Part shown: positions 1 through 7,099 of the stretch, piece by piece | Layout of the letters: each line of letters begins with the position of its first letter | Numbering within the stretch: the first letter of the stretch is position 1 | Virus record (IMG/VR): IMGVR_UViG_3300044675_001691 | Span: 1-29,960 of that record | Reading direction: 5' to 3' (one strand) | Length of the DNA stretch: 29,960 bases | From: a virus | Translations under genes and position numbers: made by a program | Notes under the pieces: model-generated | What the model was told of the DNA's origin: nothing | What the model saw: the letters and a program-made list of their open reading frames with translations, nothing else | The model's database searches: none

Positions 1-635
1 AAGATGTTTGGATATACAATAGTTCTACGGGTGGAGATATTTCAATACTTAACGACTTTGCAACGGGTCGCATTAAATTTGCAGCAGGTGCTTCAAGCAC
101 GGCTCAAATGACTTTATTCAGCACGGGTAATCTTGGCATCAACACCACCACAGACGCAGGCTTTAGACTTGACGTTAATGGTACTGCGCGAATCACGGGA
201 CTTGCATACCAAACGGGTTATTCATATTCGATTCAAAGATTACAATTTAACCAAGGTGTTACTACTACTAATGTTGGTTATATTAGCGGAATTAGTAACG
301 GAGTGATTAGATTGACTAATGCTTCAGAAACAGATTTCACACGACTTCAATTTGGAGGTGGAACAACTTCCTACCCTTCATTGCAAAGAAGCGGTTCTGC
401 ACTTGCTATTATGGATGCAACGGGAACGTCTTTGAGTAATTTACTAATAGGAACTGCTACGGATGTGGCTTCGTCTAAACTTACAATTGAAAGCACGACT
501 CAAGGCTTCCTTCCCCCACGAATGACAACAACACAAAAGAACGCTATTGCAACACCTGCAACGGGACTTCAAATATTCGACACCACTTTAAATCGTCCGT
601 GTTTTTATGACGGCACAACTTGGATAACTTTATAA
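1..635 (+). CDS. Tail fibre / receptor-binding protein, 3' part (continued from right end)
   Basis: Reading from base 3 (GAT GTT TGG) the frame is open to the TAA at 633-635 and matches the frame leaving the right edge; the joined gene has 504 codons including the stop. Residues encoded near 130-195 repeat the shaft motif INTTTDAGFRLDVNGTAR seen at the right end. The C-terminus carries TIESTTQGFLPPRMTTTQKN and ends in a short domain with FYDGTTWITL, the standard C-terminal cap of Bacteroidetes fibre proteins (surface attachment; the exact fold is unknown to me). An internal ATG at 108 is not a likely start, since it would cut a shaft repeat and has no gene-start context. The protein would sit at the tail tip and contact the host surface. 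Confidence 0.85.
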   Translation, partial: DVWIYNSSTGGDISILNDFATGRIKFAAGASSTAQMTLFSTGNLGINTTTDAGFRLDVNGTARITGLAYQTGYSYSIQRLQFNQGVTTTNVGYISGISNGVIRLTNASETDFTRLQFGGGTTSYPSLQRSGSALAIMDATGTSLSNLLIGTATDVASSKLTIESTTQGFLPPRMTTTQKNAIATPATGLQIFDTTLNRPCFYDGTTWITL

Positions 636-644
636 ATAAAATAT

Positions 645-917
645 ATGACAACAACACCAACAAACGGAGTAGCTATTGAACCCGTAGTCTACCCACTTAA
701 CGAAGGTACGGCAACACGAATGACCGTATTAGTATTGAACTTCGAAACAACTGCAACAACTTGCACGACTTACTACGAACTTTTAACCGATGAAGGTAAG
801 TGCTTAAAGGCGGACAACTACACGCTAACACCTGAGCAGTTTGCAGCGTGGGGGCAAGACAACAACGTAGTGAATGAGTACGTAGCTGAGGCTATCGGAG
901 TTACAATTATTTCGTAA
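645..917 (+). CDS. Small late protein, unknown function
   Basis: A 90-residue protein begins 9 bases after the fibre stop in an A-rich start context (AAATATATG). It contains YPLNEGTATRMTVLVLNFE near the start, suggesting beta strands, and EQFAAWGQDNNVVNEYV near the end. Small proteins of this kind often follow fibre genes in Bacteroidetes phages, where they may be fibre chaperones or minor tip proteins. That role is only an inference from position. No catalytic motif, signal peptide or membrane segment is visible. Codon use matches neighbouring late genes. Confidence 0.7.
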   Translation: MTTTPTNGVAIEPVVYPLNEGTATRMTVLVLNFETTATTCTTYYELLTDEGKCLKADNYTLTPEQFAAWGQDNNVVNEYVAEAIGVTIIS

Positions 918-935
918 TTTAGCGAAAAAAAAGCT

Positions 936-1076
936 ATGTTAACACTATCCGAAAAACAAGTAAAAGAACTAGAACAAGTAATTGCTGAAATGCCAACTAA
1001 GTTTGGCGTACTGGTTTTGAACATCCTAAACCAAAAGGCAGAAGTAGAACCAGAAGAAAATGGCGTACAAGAATAA
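936..1076 (+). CDS. Very small late protein (46 aa)
   Basis: ATG at 936 follows an A-rich stretch (GCGAAAAAAAAGCT), typical of start sites in this genome. The 46-residue product has an amphipathic helical start (LSEKQVKELEQVIAEMP) and an acidic tail (EVEPEENGVQE). It overlaps the next gene's start by 17 bases (1060-1076), a spacing also seen at several other gene junctions here (10746-10762, 20038-20054, 20446-20462). That shared overlap supports a real, translationally coupled gene. No function can be assigned. Confidence 0.6.
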   Translation: MLTLSEKQVKELEQVIAEMPTKFGVLVLNILNQKAEVEPEENGVQE

Positions 1077-1494
1077 CGGAACATTTAACGTTCTTTATAA
1101 AACACGTAACAAGATCGCAAAGACCTTGCGCCGCATTATTGCCGAAGAAGCTTTAATAGACACGCAGGCGCTTTACGACTCTATTCGTATTAACGCAAAG
1201 ATACCAGCGCTAGGCGAACTTGAAATTCAAATTGTGGCAATGTACTATTTCGGGTTTCTAAACAACGGAACTGTAAACATGTTACCATTTGACCTTTGCG
1301 CAAAGCTTACACAACGCCTAAACGCCGAAGGAATAACCGCAGAAATTTATTCACAATATACCGAATGGATGACAAAACGCTATCCTATTCTACAAGTAGC
1401 TAGAATTTTAGGCGACAAGAAAAGCATTATTTACACGTTCGAGCCTATCGGTGGAGACTTTAACGCGGCGTTAGCTTTTAGGGGTTTCAAGTAA
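1060..1494 (+). CDS. Possible HK97 gp10-like minor head/tail-completion protein
   Basis: 144 residues. The segment IDTQALYDSIRI (about residues 32-43) followed by a strand-rich stretch and YYFGFLNNGT resembles the 'tGaLrdSI ... Ya..vE.GT' pattern of the HK97 gp10-like family, which sits at the head-tail joint. The match is weak and made by eye. It is the last plus-strand gene before the minus-strand pair and overlaps the 3' end of the 1471-2253 gene by 24 bases tail to tail. A hairpin with a T-rich tail at 1538-1568 would end its transcript inside that opposing gene. Alternative: an unrelated small tail protein. Confidence 0.6.
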   Translation: MAYKNNGTFNVLYKTRNKIAKTLRRIIAEEALIDTQALYDSIRINAKIPALGELEIQIVAMYYFGFLNNGTVNMLPFDLCAKLTQRLNAEGITAEIYSQYTEWMTKRYPILQVARILGDKKSIIYTFEPIGGDFNAALAFRGFK

Positions 1495-2253
1495 GCCCAT
1501 TTCTTTACGCATTGCAAGCATATTAAAAACGAGAATTAAGGGCAGTTCACCGACTGCCTTTATTTTTGTAAAGTCACCTTCGCATAAATCGTAAATTAAA
1601 CTTTCCCAGCCCCACTTGCGGGCTTTTTTGTTGTCTTCTTGGGCCTTTAGTTCGTCTTTGTATTCTTCGATAGTGTCAAAGTCTTTGGGGTTAATCGGTT
1701 CTTCGTCGTTTATGTCGTCGGAATTAAACAAAGCCGCGTACTTTTGCATGAAATTTTCCCGAAATTTAAGGTACTCGTTTAAGATCCCATAGACTTTTGT
1801 TATTTCTACTTCGTCGAATTGTTCATGGCGTTCAAAAGGGCTAAAAATGTAGGGTTCAAAGTGTACGTTTTCCCATTCGTCTAGCCGAGTACGCCGCCAA
1901 AACACGGAAACAATATGCGAAATGTGTACTAAGTAGTCGTTTTGTAGGAAATATTCGAGGTCTATAAATTCGTCTAGCGTTAGTTTCTTGAATGGTTGTA
2001 GGGTGTAGAAGTAACCACCCACAAATAGTTCGTTAGATAGCCCCTTTTTAGGCTCATTCAGCACCCATTTAACCGACTTGAAAAGCTCGGCAATTTCCTC
2101 TAGCGTTAGTTCTTCTATTTCATCCGTGCTTACATCCGCTAAAATAGCCAATGTTTCTAGCTGAATGTTAAAGAACCCGCCCGCATCTTTAAGCGCGCGG
2201 AGTTCCTTAAACTGGTATATCTTAACGTCGTTCCAACTATGCGGTAGGTTCAT
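1471..2253 (-). CDS. Minus-strand protein of unknown function, paralogue-like to its neighbour
   Basis: 260 residues, acidic and largely helical. The N-terminus NLPHSWNDVKIYQFKELRALK parallels the start of the upstream minus-strand protein (IPNELNELTIQQFEDITEIH). Both then share an order of elements: an acidic 'EE..L..EEIAELFK' helix, a strand pair around GYFYTLQPFKKLTLDEFI, and 'HISHIVSVFWRRTRLDEW'. This suggests an old duplication. The ATG lies inside the end of the 2237-2776 gene (17-base overlap), so the two are probably co-translated. Position within virion genes suggests an assembly role; a tail-assembly chaperone pair is one possibility, but nothing in the sequence proves it. Confidence 0.75.
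   Translation of the reverse strand: MNLPHSWNDVKIYQFKELRALKDAGGFFNIQLETLAILADVSTDEIEELTLEEIAELFKSVKWVLNEPKKGLSNELFVGGYFYTLQPFKKLTLDEFIDLEYFLQNDYLVHISHIVSVFWRRTRLDEWENVHFEPYIFSPFERHEQFDEVEITKVYGILNEYLKFRENFMQKYAALFNSDDINDEEPINPKDFDTIEEYKDELKAQEDNKKARKWGWESLIYDLCEGDFTKIKAVGELPLILVFNMLAMRKEMGLLETPKS
1538..1568 (+). terminator. Rho-independent terminator lying antisense inside a minus-strand gene
   Basis: AAGGGCAGT (1538-1546) pairs with ACTGCCTTT (1553-1561), with one G-T pair and a six-base loop (TCACCG), and is followed by ATTTTTG. On the plus strand this has the layout of an intrinsic terminator, 43 bases past the stop of the 1060-1494 gene. It lies within codons of the opposing 1471-2253 gene. 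On the minus strand no T-run follows, so it should act only on plus transcripts. Confidence 0.6.
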
Positions 2254-2776
2254 TAAGGCTCTGGACTTGTTTGTTAATTGTTTCAGCTACGGCAACTAGG
2301 TAAGGCACGGCAACCTCGGCGGGTAATTCACGTATAATTTTTGCCTTAAACTTTACATGAGCGTCTGTATAGTGTTCGTTTTTACTTAGGTCTGTACGTT
2401 TGAACAATACCGCTAGCACTTCGGAAATGTAACCTTTGTGTTTGTTGTTTAAAATCTTTTCGATTAGCTTAGTTTCTTTGGCGCTTAGTTTCCATTCTTC
2501 GTCGTAGGCTTGGTAGGTGTAGCCGTCCGCTTCAAAGCGTTTTAACAAGATGCCTTCGGGTGCTTTTGCCGTGTTGAAAAGACGAATGTACTCCTTAAAA
2601 ACTTCAAAGTCTACGTCTTCTATTTCTTCGGGTGCGCCCATGTACTTAAAAACCTCTAAGTGCTTTTCAACGTGGTCAAGCTTTTCGTTAGCGTGAATTT
2701 CTGTAATGTCTTCGAATTGCTGGATAGTCAACTCGTTTAATTCGTTAGGAATTTCTTTGTTTAATATAGTAACCAT
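2237..2776 (-). CDS. Minus-strand protein of unknown function, first of a paralogous pair
   Basis: 179 residues, acidic, mostly helical. Starts MVTILNKEIPNELNELTIQQ; a central DGYTYQAYDEEWKLSAKETKLIEKIL is followed by LAVLFKRTDLSK. This aligns by order and character with YFYTLQPFKKLTLDEFI and VSVFWRRTRLDEW in the downstream protein. A perfect Bacteroidetes -7 box (TATATTTG, complement of 2794-2801) lies 17 bases upstream of its ATG, so the pair has its own promoter facing away from the head operon. Being on the opposite strand from every other gene suggests expression at a different time or level. No known domain is recognised. Confidence 0.75.
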   Translation of the reverse strand: MVTILNKEIPNELNELTIQQFEDITEIHANEKLDHVEKHLEVFKYMGAPEEIEDVDFEVFKEYIRLFNTAKAPEGILLKRFEADGYTYQAYDEEWKLSAKETKLIEKILNNKHKGYISEVLAVLFKRTDLSKNEHYTDAHVKFKAKIIRELPAEVAVPYLVAVAETINKQVQSLNEPTA

Positions 2777-2785
2777 AGTAATAAA

Positions 2786-2820
2786 TTTTTGAACAAATAT
2801 AGGCTTTTTTTAATATCGTT
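2786..2820 (+). promoter_or_regulatory. Putative late promoter: TTTTTGAAC-N-TAATATCGTT abutting ATG
   Basis: TTTTTG (2786-2791) is separated by 19 bases from TAATATCGTT (2811-2820), which touches the ATG at 2821. A promoter is required here because the upstream gene is divergent. The same 9-mer TTTTTGAAC and a near-identical TAATATAGTT recur with a 20-base gap before the gene at 5432. The transcript would have almost no leader. Confidence 0.6.
2794..2801 (-). promoter_or_regulatory. -7 box (TATATTTG) for the minus-strand gene pair
   Basis: The complement reads TATATTTG, an exact fit to the Bacteroidetes TAnnTTTG -7 consensus, 17 bases before the ATG at 2776. No clear TTG lies at the expected -33 distance. 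The box sits between the -33 and -7 elements of the plus-strand promoter at 2786-2820, so the two divergent promoters overlap and may exclude each other. Confidence 0.6.
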
Positions 2821-3795
2821 ATGGTTAACGACTTACCCGTTTACAAAATTACAATAGACCCCGAGTATAGCGACGGCGAAGATTTAGGCATTGAACAAAT
2901 TGCCTTTACTTCGAACCCCGCTATTAAAGTAAAGGGCCTAGCATTTTCAAACGTGGCAAAACATTTCTTTGCTGACGAACTAAAATACCGCGTTACTGCG
3001 CCTGCCATGATCCCAATGGAAATTTACAGACGCGACGAAGAAGAATACTACGTAACATTTGACGAGGAAACAATCGAACAAATACACGTAAAGTTTATGC
3101 GAGACTTGCAAAACCGCAACGTTTTCAATTTAGAGCATGACCAAAACAAAGGCGTTCCCGCTTACATTCTTGAAGCGTGGATAGTCGAAAACCCAACCCA
3201 AGATAAAGCATATACAACCTATGGCATCGAAGTACCTAAAGGAACTTTAATGTTAACGGCGCAAGTTACCGACGTAGACTATTACAATACGCTAGTAAAA
3301 AACGAACAAGTAGGTTTTTCAATAGAAGGCTTTTTGGGAATGAAATTAAGTAAACACTTAAAACAAAATAATATGAATTTCCCAGACGGAGAACACCTTT
3401 TAGAAGGCAAAATCTACGTGGTTAAAGACGGCCAAGTAGTAGAAGTAAAAGAAGTACCAGTTGTCGAAGAAGAAATGGCCGAAGTAACCGAAGAAGTTAC
3501 CGAAGAAGTAGCCATGGAAGACACAAGCGTAACCGAAGAAGAAGTAGTAGAAGAAGAAGTTGCCGAAACTGAAATGGCAGTTGACCCAGCTACGGACGCC
3601 GAAGCAATCAAAGCGGTTGTTATGCCTATCATCGAAGAACAAGTAAACGCAGTAATCGGAATGATTGCAGACTTAAAAAACCAAATCGAAGAAATGGGCG
3701 TAATTCGCGAAGAAGAAGAAATTGAAATGGCTAAAGACACAAAAATGTCTAGCGTATTTGACAAGTTCAAAGCTTTCCGCGCATCAAACAAGTAA
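2821..3795 (+). CDS. Prohead protease (XkdF/S78-like) fused to an acidic scaffold-like domain
   Basis: 324 residues. The first 175 fit the XkdF-type phage serine protease family: NLEHDQN gives the candidate catalytic His106, and VGFSIEGF gives Ser167. Between them lies the family's ESWIVE-like strand (EAWIVENP) and GTLMLTAQVTD. Residues about 205-255 are extremely Glu- and Val-rich (tandem GAAGAAGTA-type codons). The rest forms a predicted coiled coil (residues about 260-300) ending in a basic tail (MSSVFDKFKAFRASNK). In related phages such a C-terminal part acts as scaffold and is cleaved by the protease during head maturation. It directly precedes the capsid gene by 31 bases. Start chosen at ATG 2821, which abuts the late motif. 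Confidence 0.8.
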   Translation: MVNDLPVYKITIDPEYSDGEDLGIEQIAFTSNPAIKVKGLAFSNVAKHFFADELKYRVTAPAMIPMEIYRRDEEEYYVTFDEETIEQIHVKFMRDLQNRNVFNLEHDQNKGVPAYILEAWIVENPTQDKAYTTYGIEVPKGTLMLTAQVTDVDYYNTLVKNEQVGFSIEGFLGMKLSKHLKQNNMNFPDGEHLLEGKIYVVKDGQVVEVKEVPVVEEEMAEVTEEVTEEVAMEDTSVTEEEVVEEEVAETEMAVDPATDAEAIKAVVMPIIEEQVNAVIGMIADLKNQIEEMGVIREEEEIEMAKDTKMSSVFDKFKAFRASNK

Positions 3796-3826
3796 ACAAA
3801 TAAAAACAAAATAAAAACCAACAAAA

Positions 3827-4753
3827 ATGAGAAATCTTAAATTTGACTTGGACGTAGACACAAACGCGTTGTTATGTCCTAACCCAGATGAATTCTATTC
3901 AAAAGCTTATTTGACTGAAGACATCGCAGACAACTACCGCACATTGCCTGGTATTAAGTCAGCAACGAAACTTGCAAACGTTACTTTCGGTAACTTACTT
4001 GCGCCAAGTTCTTGTAACTTTACCGCTCCAACTGACAACCTCGACGCTATCGATATTACGGTATGTCCGTTATCGGCCCTCGCGCAAATTTGTCAATTTG
4101 ACCTAGAGCAGTCTTTCTTGGCTTTGCAAATGTCGCAAGGTTCAAACGGCGACTTCACAGTAGCTTCTTTCATGTCTTACTATTGGAATGAAATGGCTGG
4201 CCGTATCGGTAACGACTTAGAGCTTATCCGTTGGCAAGGTGACACCACAAGCGAAGATGCAGTTTTGTCTTTGTGCGATGGTTACATTAAACAACTTTGT
4301 GCTAACGAAGCGGTAATCGGTCTTTATACTGACGCTATCACATCTTCAAACGTATTGGCTCGCATGACTGCGGTTCTTCAAGCTTCACCTGCTGCCGTAC
4401 AATCTAAGCGTGCTGACCTTCGTTTGTTCGTTTCTAGCGACGTTTTCGTTAACTACCAAATTGCTGCTGCATCTGGTAACACTTTGACATACGTTACTGC
4501 ACCTTTAGCACCTACTTTCTTAGGTATCAAAATTGTTCTTGCAGAAGGTATGCCAGTTAACACAATGGTTCTTGCGTTGAAAACAGATCTTATATACGCC
4601 TTTGACTCTGAAGGAGACTCTAAAGCATTGAAAGCGGTTAACTTGTCTGACTCAGTTGCTGAGCCGTACATCCGTACACGTGCTAACTTGAAAGCTGGTT
4701 TTGCTTTTACAAACCCAGACCAAATTGTAATGTACAACGTTTGTTTCGACTAG
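3827..4753 (+). CDS. Major capsid protein (HK97 fold)
   Basis: 308 residues. Position right after the protease-scaffold gene, length, and the run of features (helix near residues 100-130 QSFLALQMSQGSNGDF, long helix NEMAGRIGNDLELIRWQG as the spine helix, and late strands YAFDSEGDSKALKAV and YIRTRANLKAGFAFTNPDQIVMY) fit an HK97-fold capsid protein of the Bacteroidetes phage type. There is no extended N-terminal delta domain; scaffolding is probably supplied by the preceding gene. The leader is A-rich (AACAAAAATG), matching strong start sites in Flavobacterium. Codons differ from neighbours: GCT, CGT, TCT, GGT and TTG are favoured, as expected for a very highly expressed gene. A strong terminator follows 27 bases after the stop. 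Confidence 0.85.
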   Translation: MRNLKFDLDVDTNALLCPNPDEFYSKAYLTEDIADNYRTLPGIKSATKLANVTFGNLLAPSSCNFTAPTDNLDAIDITVCPLSALAQICQFDLEQSFLALQMSQGSNGDFTVASFMSYYWNEMAGRIGNDLELIRWQGDTTSEDAVLSLCDGYIKQLCANEAVIGLYTDAITSSNVLARMTAVLQASPAAVQSKRADLRLFVSSDVFVNYQIAAASGNTLTYVTAPLAPTFLGIKIVLAEGMPVNTMVLALKTDLIYAFDSEGDSKALKAVNLSDSVAEPYIRTRANLKAGFAFTNPDQIVMYNVCFD

Positions 4754-4780
4754 TCGTTAACTACAATTTAAAATGATACG

Positions 4781-4810
4781 GGGCGGCCATAATACGCCGC
4801 CCTTTTTTAT
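4781..4810 (+). terminator. Rho-independent terminator after the capsid gene
   Basis: GGGCGGC (4781-4787) pairs perfectly with GCCGCCC (4796-4802) across an eight-base loop (CATAATAC) and is followed by TTTTTT. This is the strongest intrinsic terminator in the window and would set capsid mRNA apart from the downstream tail and portal genes. Confidence 0.9.
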
Positions 4811-4831
4811 AACTACTTAAAAATCAAAGAC

Positions 4832-5344
4832 ATGGCTTGTGCAACTCTCGAGGAGATCCTGAAGGACTGCCTCAACAACTCAGGGGGAATTTATACTCTC
4901 TTAATTAACCAACAAGATAACATCACTGGTATTACCACCGACGAAACTGGTACGAACTGGGAAGTTACTGCAATTACAAAAACTGCCCCTTACATTCCGT
5001 TAGAGTTCAAACGTAATACTGGTAGCTTTACCGAAGACGGAACTATCGACTTAATCAATGGTTCGTCTTACGTTACTCAAACTATTAACTTAATGTTTCA
5101 CCGTCGCGATCAAGAGAAAAGCCGCGCTATCAAAGTTTTGGCAGCGGGTCAACAATACTTGAACGCAGTTGTAGGTGACGCTAACGGCAACTATTGGTAT
5201 TTCCCATACTTGCAAGTTACTGCATACGGCGAAGGTTCGGGCGCAGTTCGTGCAGATGGTTCGAAATATTCACTTACGCTTGTAGCGGAAAACGAAACAT
5301 TGGCCTACGCAGTAGATCCAGCTATCGTTGCTGGCCTCGTTTAA
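4832..5344 (+). CDS. Probable major tail tube protein
   Basis: 170 residues, strand-rich. Features include NWEVTAITKTAPYIPLEFKR, GSFTEDGTIDL, INLMFHRRDQEKSRAIKVLA and GDANGNYWYFPYLQVTAYGEGSGA. The layout (central 'F.RRD..K...I..L' helix, then 'DANGNYW' strand) fits tail-tube-like proteins encoded near the head genes of Bacteroidetes siphophages. Like the capsid gene it is isolated by terminators on both sides (4781-4810 and 5371-5400) and uses high-expression codons (GGT, CGT, GCA), consistent with a protein made in many copies. The alternative is a capsid-decoration protein; I judge tail tube more likely. Confidence 0.6.
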   Translation: MACATLEEILKDCLNNSGGIYTLLINQQDNITGITTDETGTNWEVTAITKTAPYIPLEFKRNTGSFTEDGTIDLINGSSYVTQTINLMFHRRDQEKSRAIKVLAAGQQYLNAVVGDANGNYWYFPYLQVTAYGEGSGAVRADGSKYSLTLVAENETLAYAVDPAIVAGLV

Positions 5345-5370
5345 TTAGGTCCTTTTATTCGGAATACACT

Positions 5371-5400
5371 AGCCCCCTTTATAGGGGGTTTTGTGTTTTT
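5371..5400 (+). terminator. Rho-independent terminator after the tail tube gene
   Basis: AGCCCCCT (5371-5378) pairs with AGGGGGTT (5383-5390), including one G-T pair, around a four-base loop (TTAT), followed by TTGTGTTTTT. It lies immediately before the putative late promoter at 5396-5431; the last T residues of the terminator double as the TTTTTG element. Confidence 0.85.
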
Positions 5401-5431
5401 GAACGTTAAGGTTTTGAACTTTAATATAGTT
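5396..5431 (+). promoter_or_regulatory. Putative late promoter: TTTTTGAAC-N-TAATATAGTT abutting ATG
   Basis: TTTTTG (5396-5401) is followed after 20 bases by TAATATAGTT (5422-5431), directly before the ATG at 5432. It restarts transcription just after a terminator. It shares both TTTTTGAAC and the TAATATnGTT element with the 2786-2820 site. It also decides the gene start at 5432 rather than the GTG at 5393. Confidence 0.6.
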
Positions 5432-5782
5432 ATGATTTACATAGACAAAGGGGAAATAAACACGTTTGCGCTAACTCTAAGCGAGGTAACGACGTTAGTT
5501 AACCCCTACTATTTGTTCGTGTTTGAGGGTGAATATAACACCGCCGTAGAGCCTATTTTTTGGGTAGGTACAGACACTAGCAACTGGCCCGTACGTTACA
5601 ACCTTTTTACTTTAGAAGAAGGCGTAGACGTTACACTAATCAAAGGCCAATATAAATATAGCGTGTTCGAAAGTGACACGCCTATAATAGTAGACGAAAA
5701 CACGAATACAGACGAATTAAATTTAATAGAAGAAGGCCGCATGGTTGTTGCTGGCGTTGCCGTTTCTTCGATATACGACTAA
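5432..5782 (+). CDS. Small virion-region protein, unknown function
   Basis: 116 residues from ATG 5432. An in-frame GTG at 5393 would add 13 residues but would overlap the promoter, so it is rejected. The protein (MIYIDKGEINTFALTLSEV, VNPYYLFVFEGEYN, VRYNLFTLEEGVDVTLIKGQYKYSVFE) looks like a small beta sandwich, as in many phage structural or neck proteins. It begins a run of tightly packed genes leading to the portal, starting 3 bases before the portal ATG. The strand-rich protein with 'YLFVFEGEYN' and 'YKYSVFES' recalls small proteins near portals in Bacteroidetes phages, but I cannot name its role. Confidence 0.7.
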   Translation: MIYIDKGEINTFALTLSEVTTLVNPYYLFVFEGEYNTAVEPIFWVGTDTSNWPVRYNLFTLEEGVDVTLIKGQYKYSVFESDTPIIVDENTNTDELNLIEEGRMVVAGVAVSSIYD

Positions 5783-5785
5783 ACA

Positions 5786-7099
5786 ATGGGAATTTTCGAT
5801 AGATTCAAACAACCTAAAACCGAAGTAATAGAGGGCTACCAGTCCTTTAGTACGCCTTTTGGTAAAATTGGCGGTGGCAACCTTACTTTGCCTTACGTAA
5901 ACGGACGCTACCAGGTGGCTGGCTACGTGCCATTCGGGCAGGATAACCTTTTCCCCGAAACGCTTAACCAACTTTACTACATGTCGCCTTTACACGGGGC
6001 AATTGTAGACTTTAAAGTTAACGCTGCTATCGGTGCGGGTTACGAATTAAAAACGGACAAGCTTACACCCGACGAAAAGCTAGCGCTTTACACTTGGGAA
6101 AAGAAAATGAAGCTTTCAAAGTCTGTAAAAGCCGTGACTAAACAGCTAGTAATGCACCACCGCGTGTACTTTAAGTTGTATTTTGACGAAAAAGGAAAGG
6201 TTAAAAGCATCGAAAACGTAAGCCCCGAAAAGGTCCGTATCAATAACCGCAAAGACCGCTACTATTTGTGCGACGACTGGTCGTCTAGAATTGACGTAGA
6301 AGAAATCAAACCATTTCACCCGCTTTGTGCTGACAAATGCCAGCTTTGGGCGTACGAATTACCTAGTATCGGGCAGGACTATTACCCACTTCCGCAGTAT
6401 TCTAGCGCGTTAAACTTCGCTTTCCTTTCAGGTGAGCTTTCATATTTCGCAAAGTCGAACATTCAGAACTCTATTTTCCCGTCTTTTGCTATGCTTTTCC
6501 CTAAACGCCCACAAAGCGAAGAAGAAAAGAAGGTATTACGCGACACTATTGACCGAATGAAAGGCGCGGCCAACGCTGGTAAGGGTGTGGCGTTCTTTGC
6601 AAATAGTCAGGACCAATTACCAAAAATTGAAAGCATCCCAGTTAACCAAAACGACAAATTGTTTCAAGAGGCTAGTGCTTTAAACACGGAACAAATTTGC
6701 TTTGCCCATACAATCGACCCTATCTTAATGGGCGTGCGCACAACTGGATCGCTAGGCGGTGGCGCGGACATTAAACAAGCCTACGTAATATTTGAAAAAA
6801 ACGTGGTTATTCCGTTACGCGAACAAGTAACCGAAATATTCCAAGAACTATTGAACGTTTCAAGAATTAGCGCGGCGTTTTCTATTAAGAATTTCCAGAT
6901 TATTAACGAAACAATTGTAGAAGTTGAGGGCGACGCTAGCAAAACGCAGGACGCGCTTAACGCAATGTCTCCGTTAGTAGCTACGAAAGTCCTAGATACA
7001 ATGACACCTAACGAAGTTCGAGCGCTTGCAAGCTTACCACCCGTAGAAGGTGGCGACGTAGTAGCACAACCAGAACCAGCCCAAACCTTTAAGAAATGA
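5786..7099 (+). CDS. Portal protein
   Basis: 437 residues, near the usual size for HK97-type portals. The N-terminal half has YYMSPLHGAIVDFKVNAAIGAGYEL and a strand-rich wing (HHRVYFKLYFDEKGKVKSIENVSPEKVRI split by short gaps). The centre has AFLSGELSYFAKSNIQNSIFPS, and the clip/stem/crown region has SALNTEQICFAHTIDPILMG and IKQAYVIFEKNVVIPLREQ, the standard order for phage portals. The dodecameric ring would form the DNA gate at one capsid vertex and dock the terminase. The C-terminal Pro-rich tail (PPVEGGDVVAQPEPAQ) is probably flexible. It shares an ATGA overlap with the connector gene. Unusually, the portal lies after the capsid and tail-tube genes and far from terminase. Confidence 0.85.
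   Translation: MGIFDRFKQPKTEVIEGYQSFSTPFGKIGGGNLTLPYVNGRYQVAGYVPFGQDNLFPETLNQLYYMSPLHGAIVDFKVNAAIGAGYELKTDKLTPDEKLALYTWEKKMKLSKSVKAVTKQLVMHHRVYFKLYFDEKGKVKSIENVSPEKVRINNRKDRYYLCDDWSSRIDVEEIKPFHPLCADKCQLWAYELPSIGQDYYPLPQYSSALNFAFLSGELSYFAKSNIQNSIFPSFAMLFPKRPQSEEEKKVLRDTIDRMKGAANAGKGVAFFANSQDQLPKIESIPVNQNDKLFQEASALNTEQICFAHTIDPILMGVRTTGSLGGGADIKQAYVIFEKNVVIPLREQVTEIFQELLNVSRISAAFSIKNFQIINETIVEVEGDASKTQDALNAMSPLVATKVLDTMTPNEVRALASLPPVEGGDVVAQPEPAQTFKK

Noticed and set aside
3460-3570. Direct repeats of GAAGAAGTA type that could be mistaken for a tandem or CRISPR-like repeat
   Set aside because: They are in-frame codons of an acidic scaffold-like segment with irregular period and no spacers.
3400-3824. 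Long open frames on the minus strand opposite the protease-scaffold gene
   Set aside because: They mirror the Glu/Val-rich GAA-GTA repeats on the plus strand and give low-complexity Phe/Tyr- or Ser/Thr-rich products without start context.
5194-5409. Plus-strand frame overlapping the tail tube 3' end
   Set aside because: It is the +1 shadow of the tail-tube gene, Arg/Ser-rich, and runs through the terminator.
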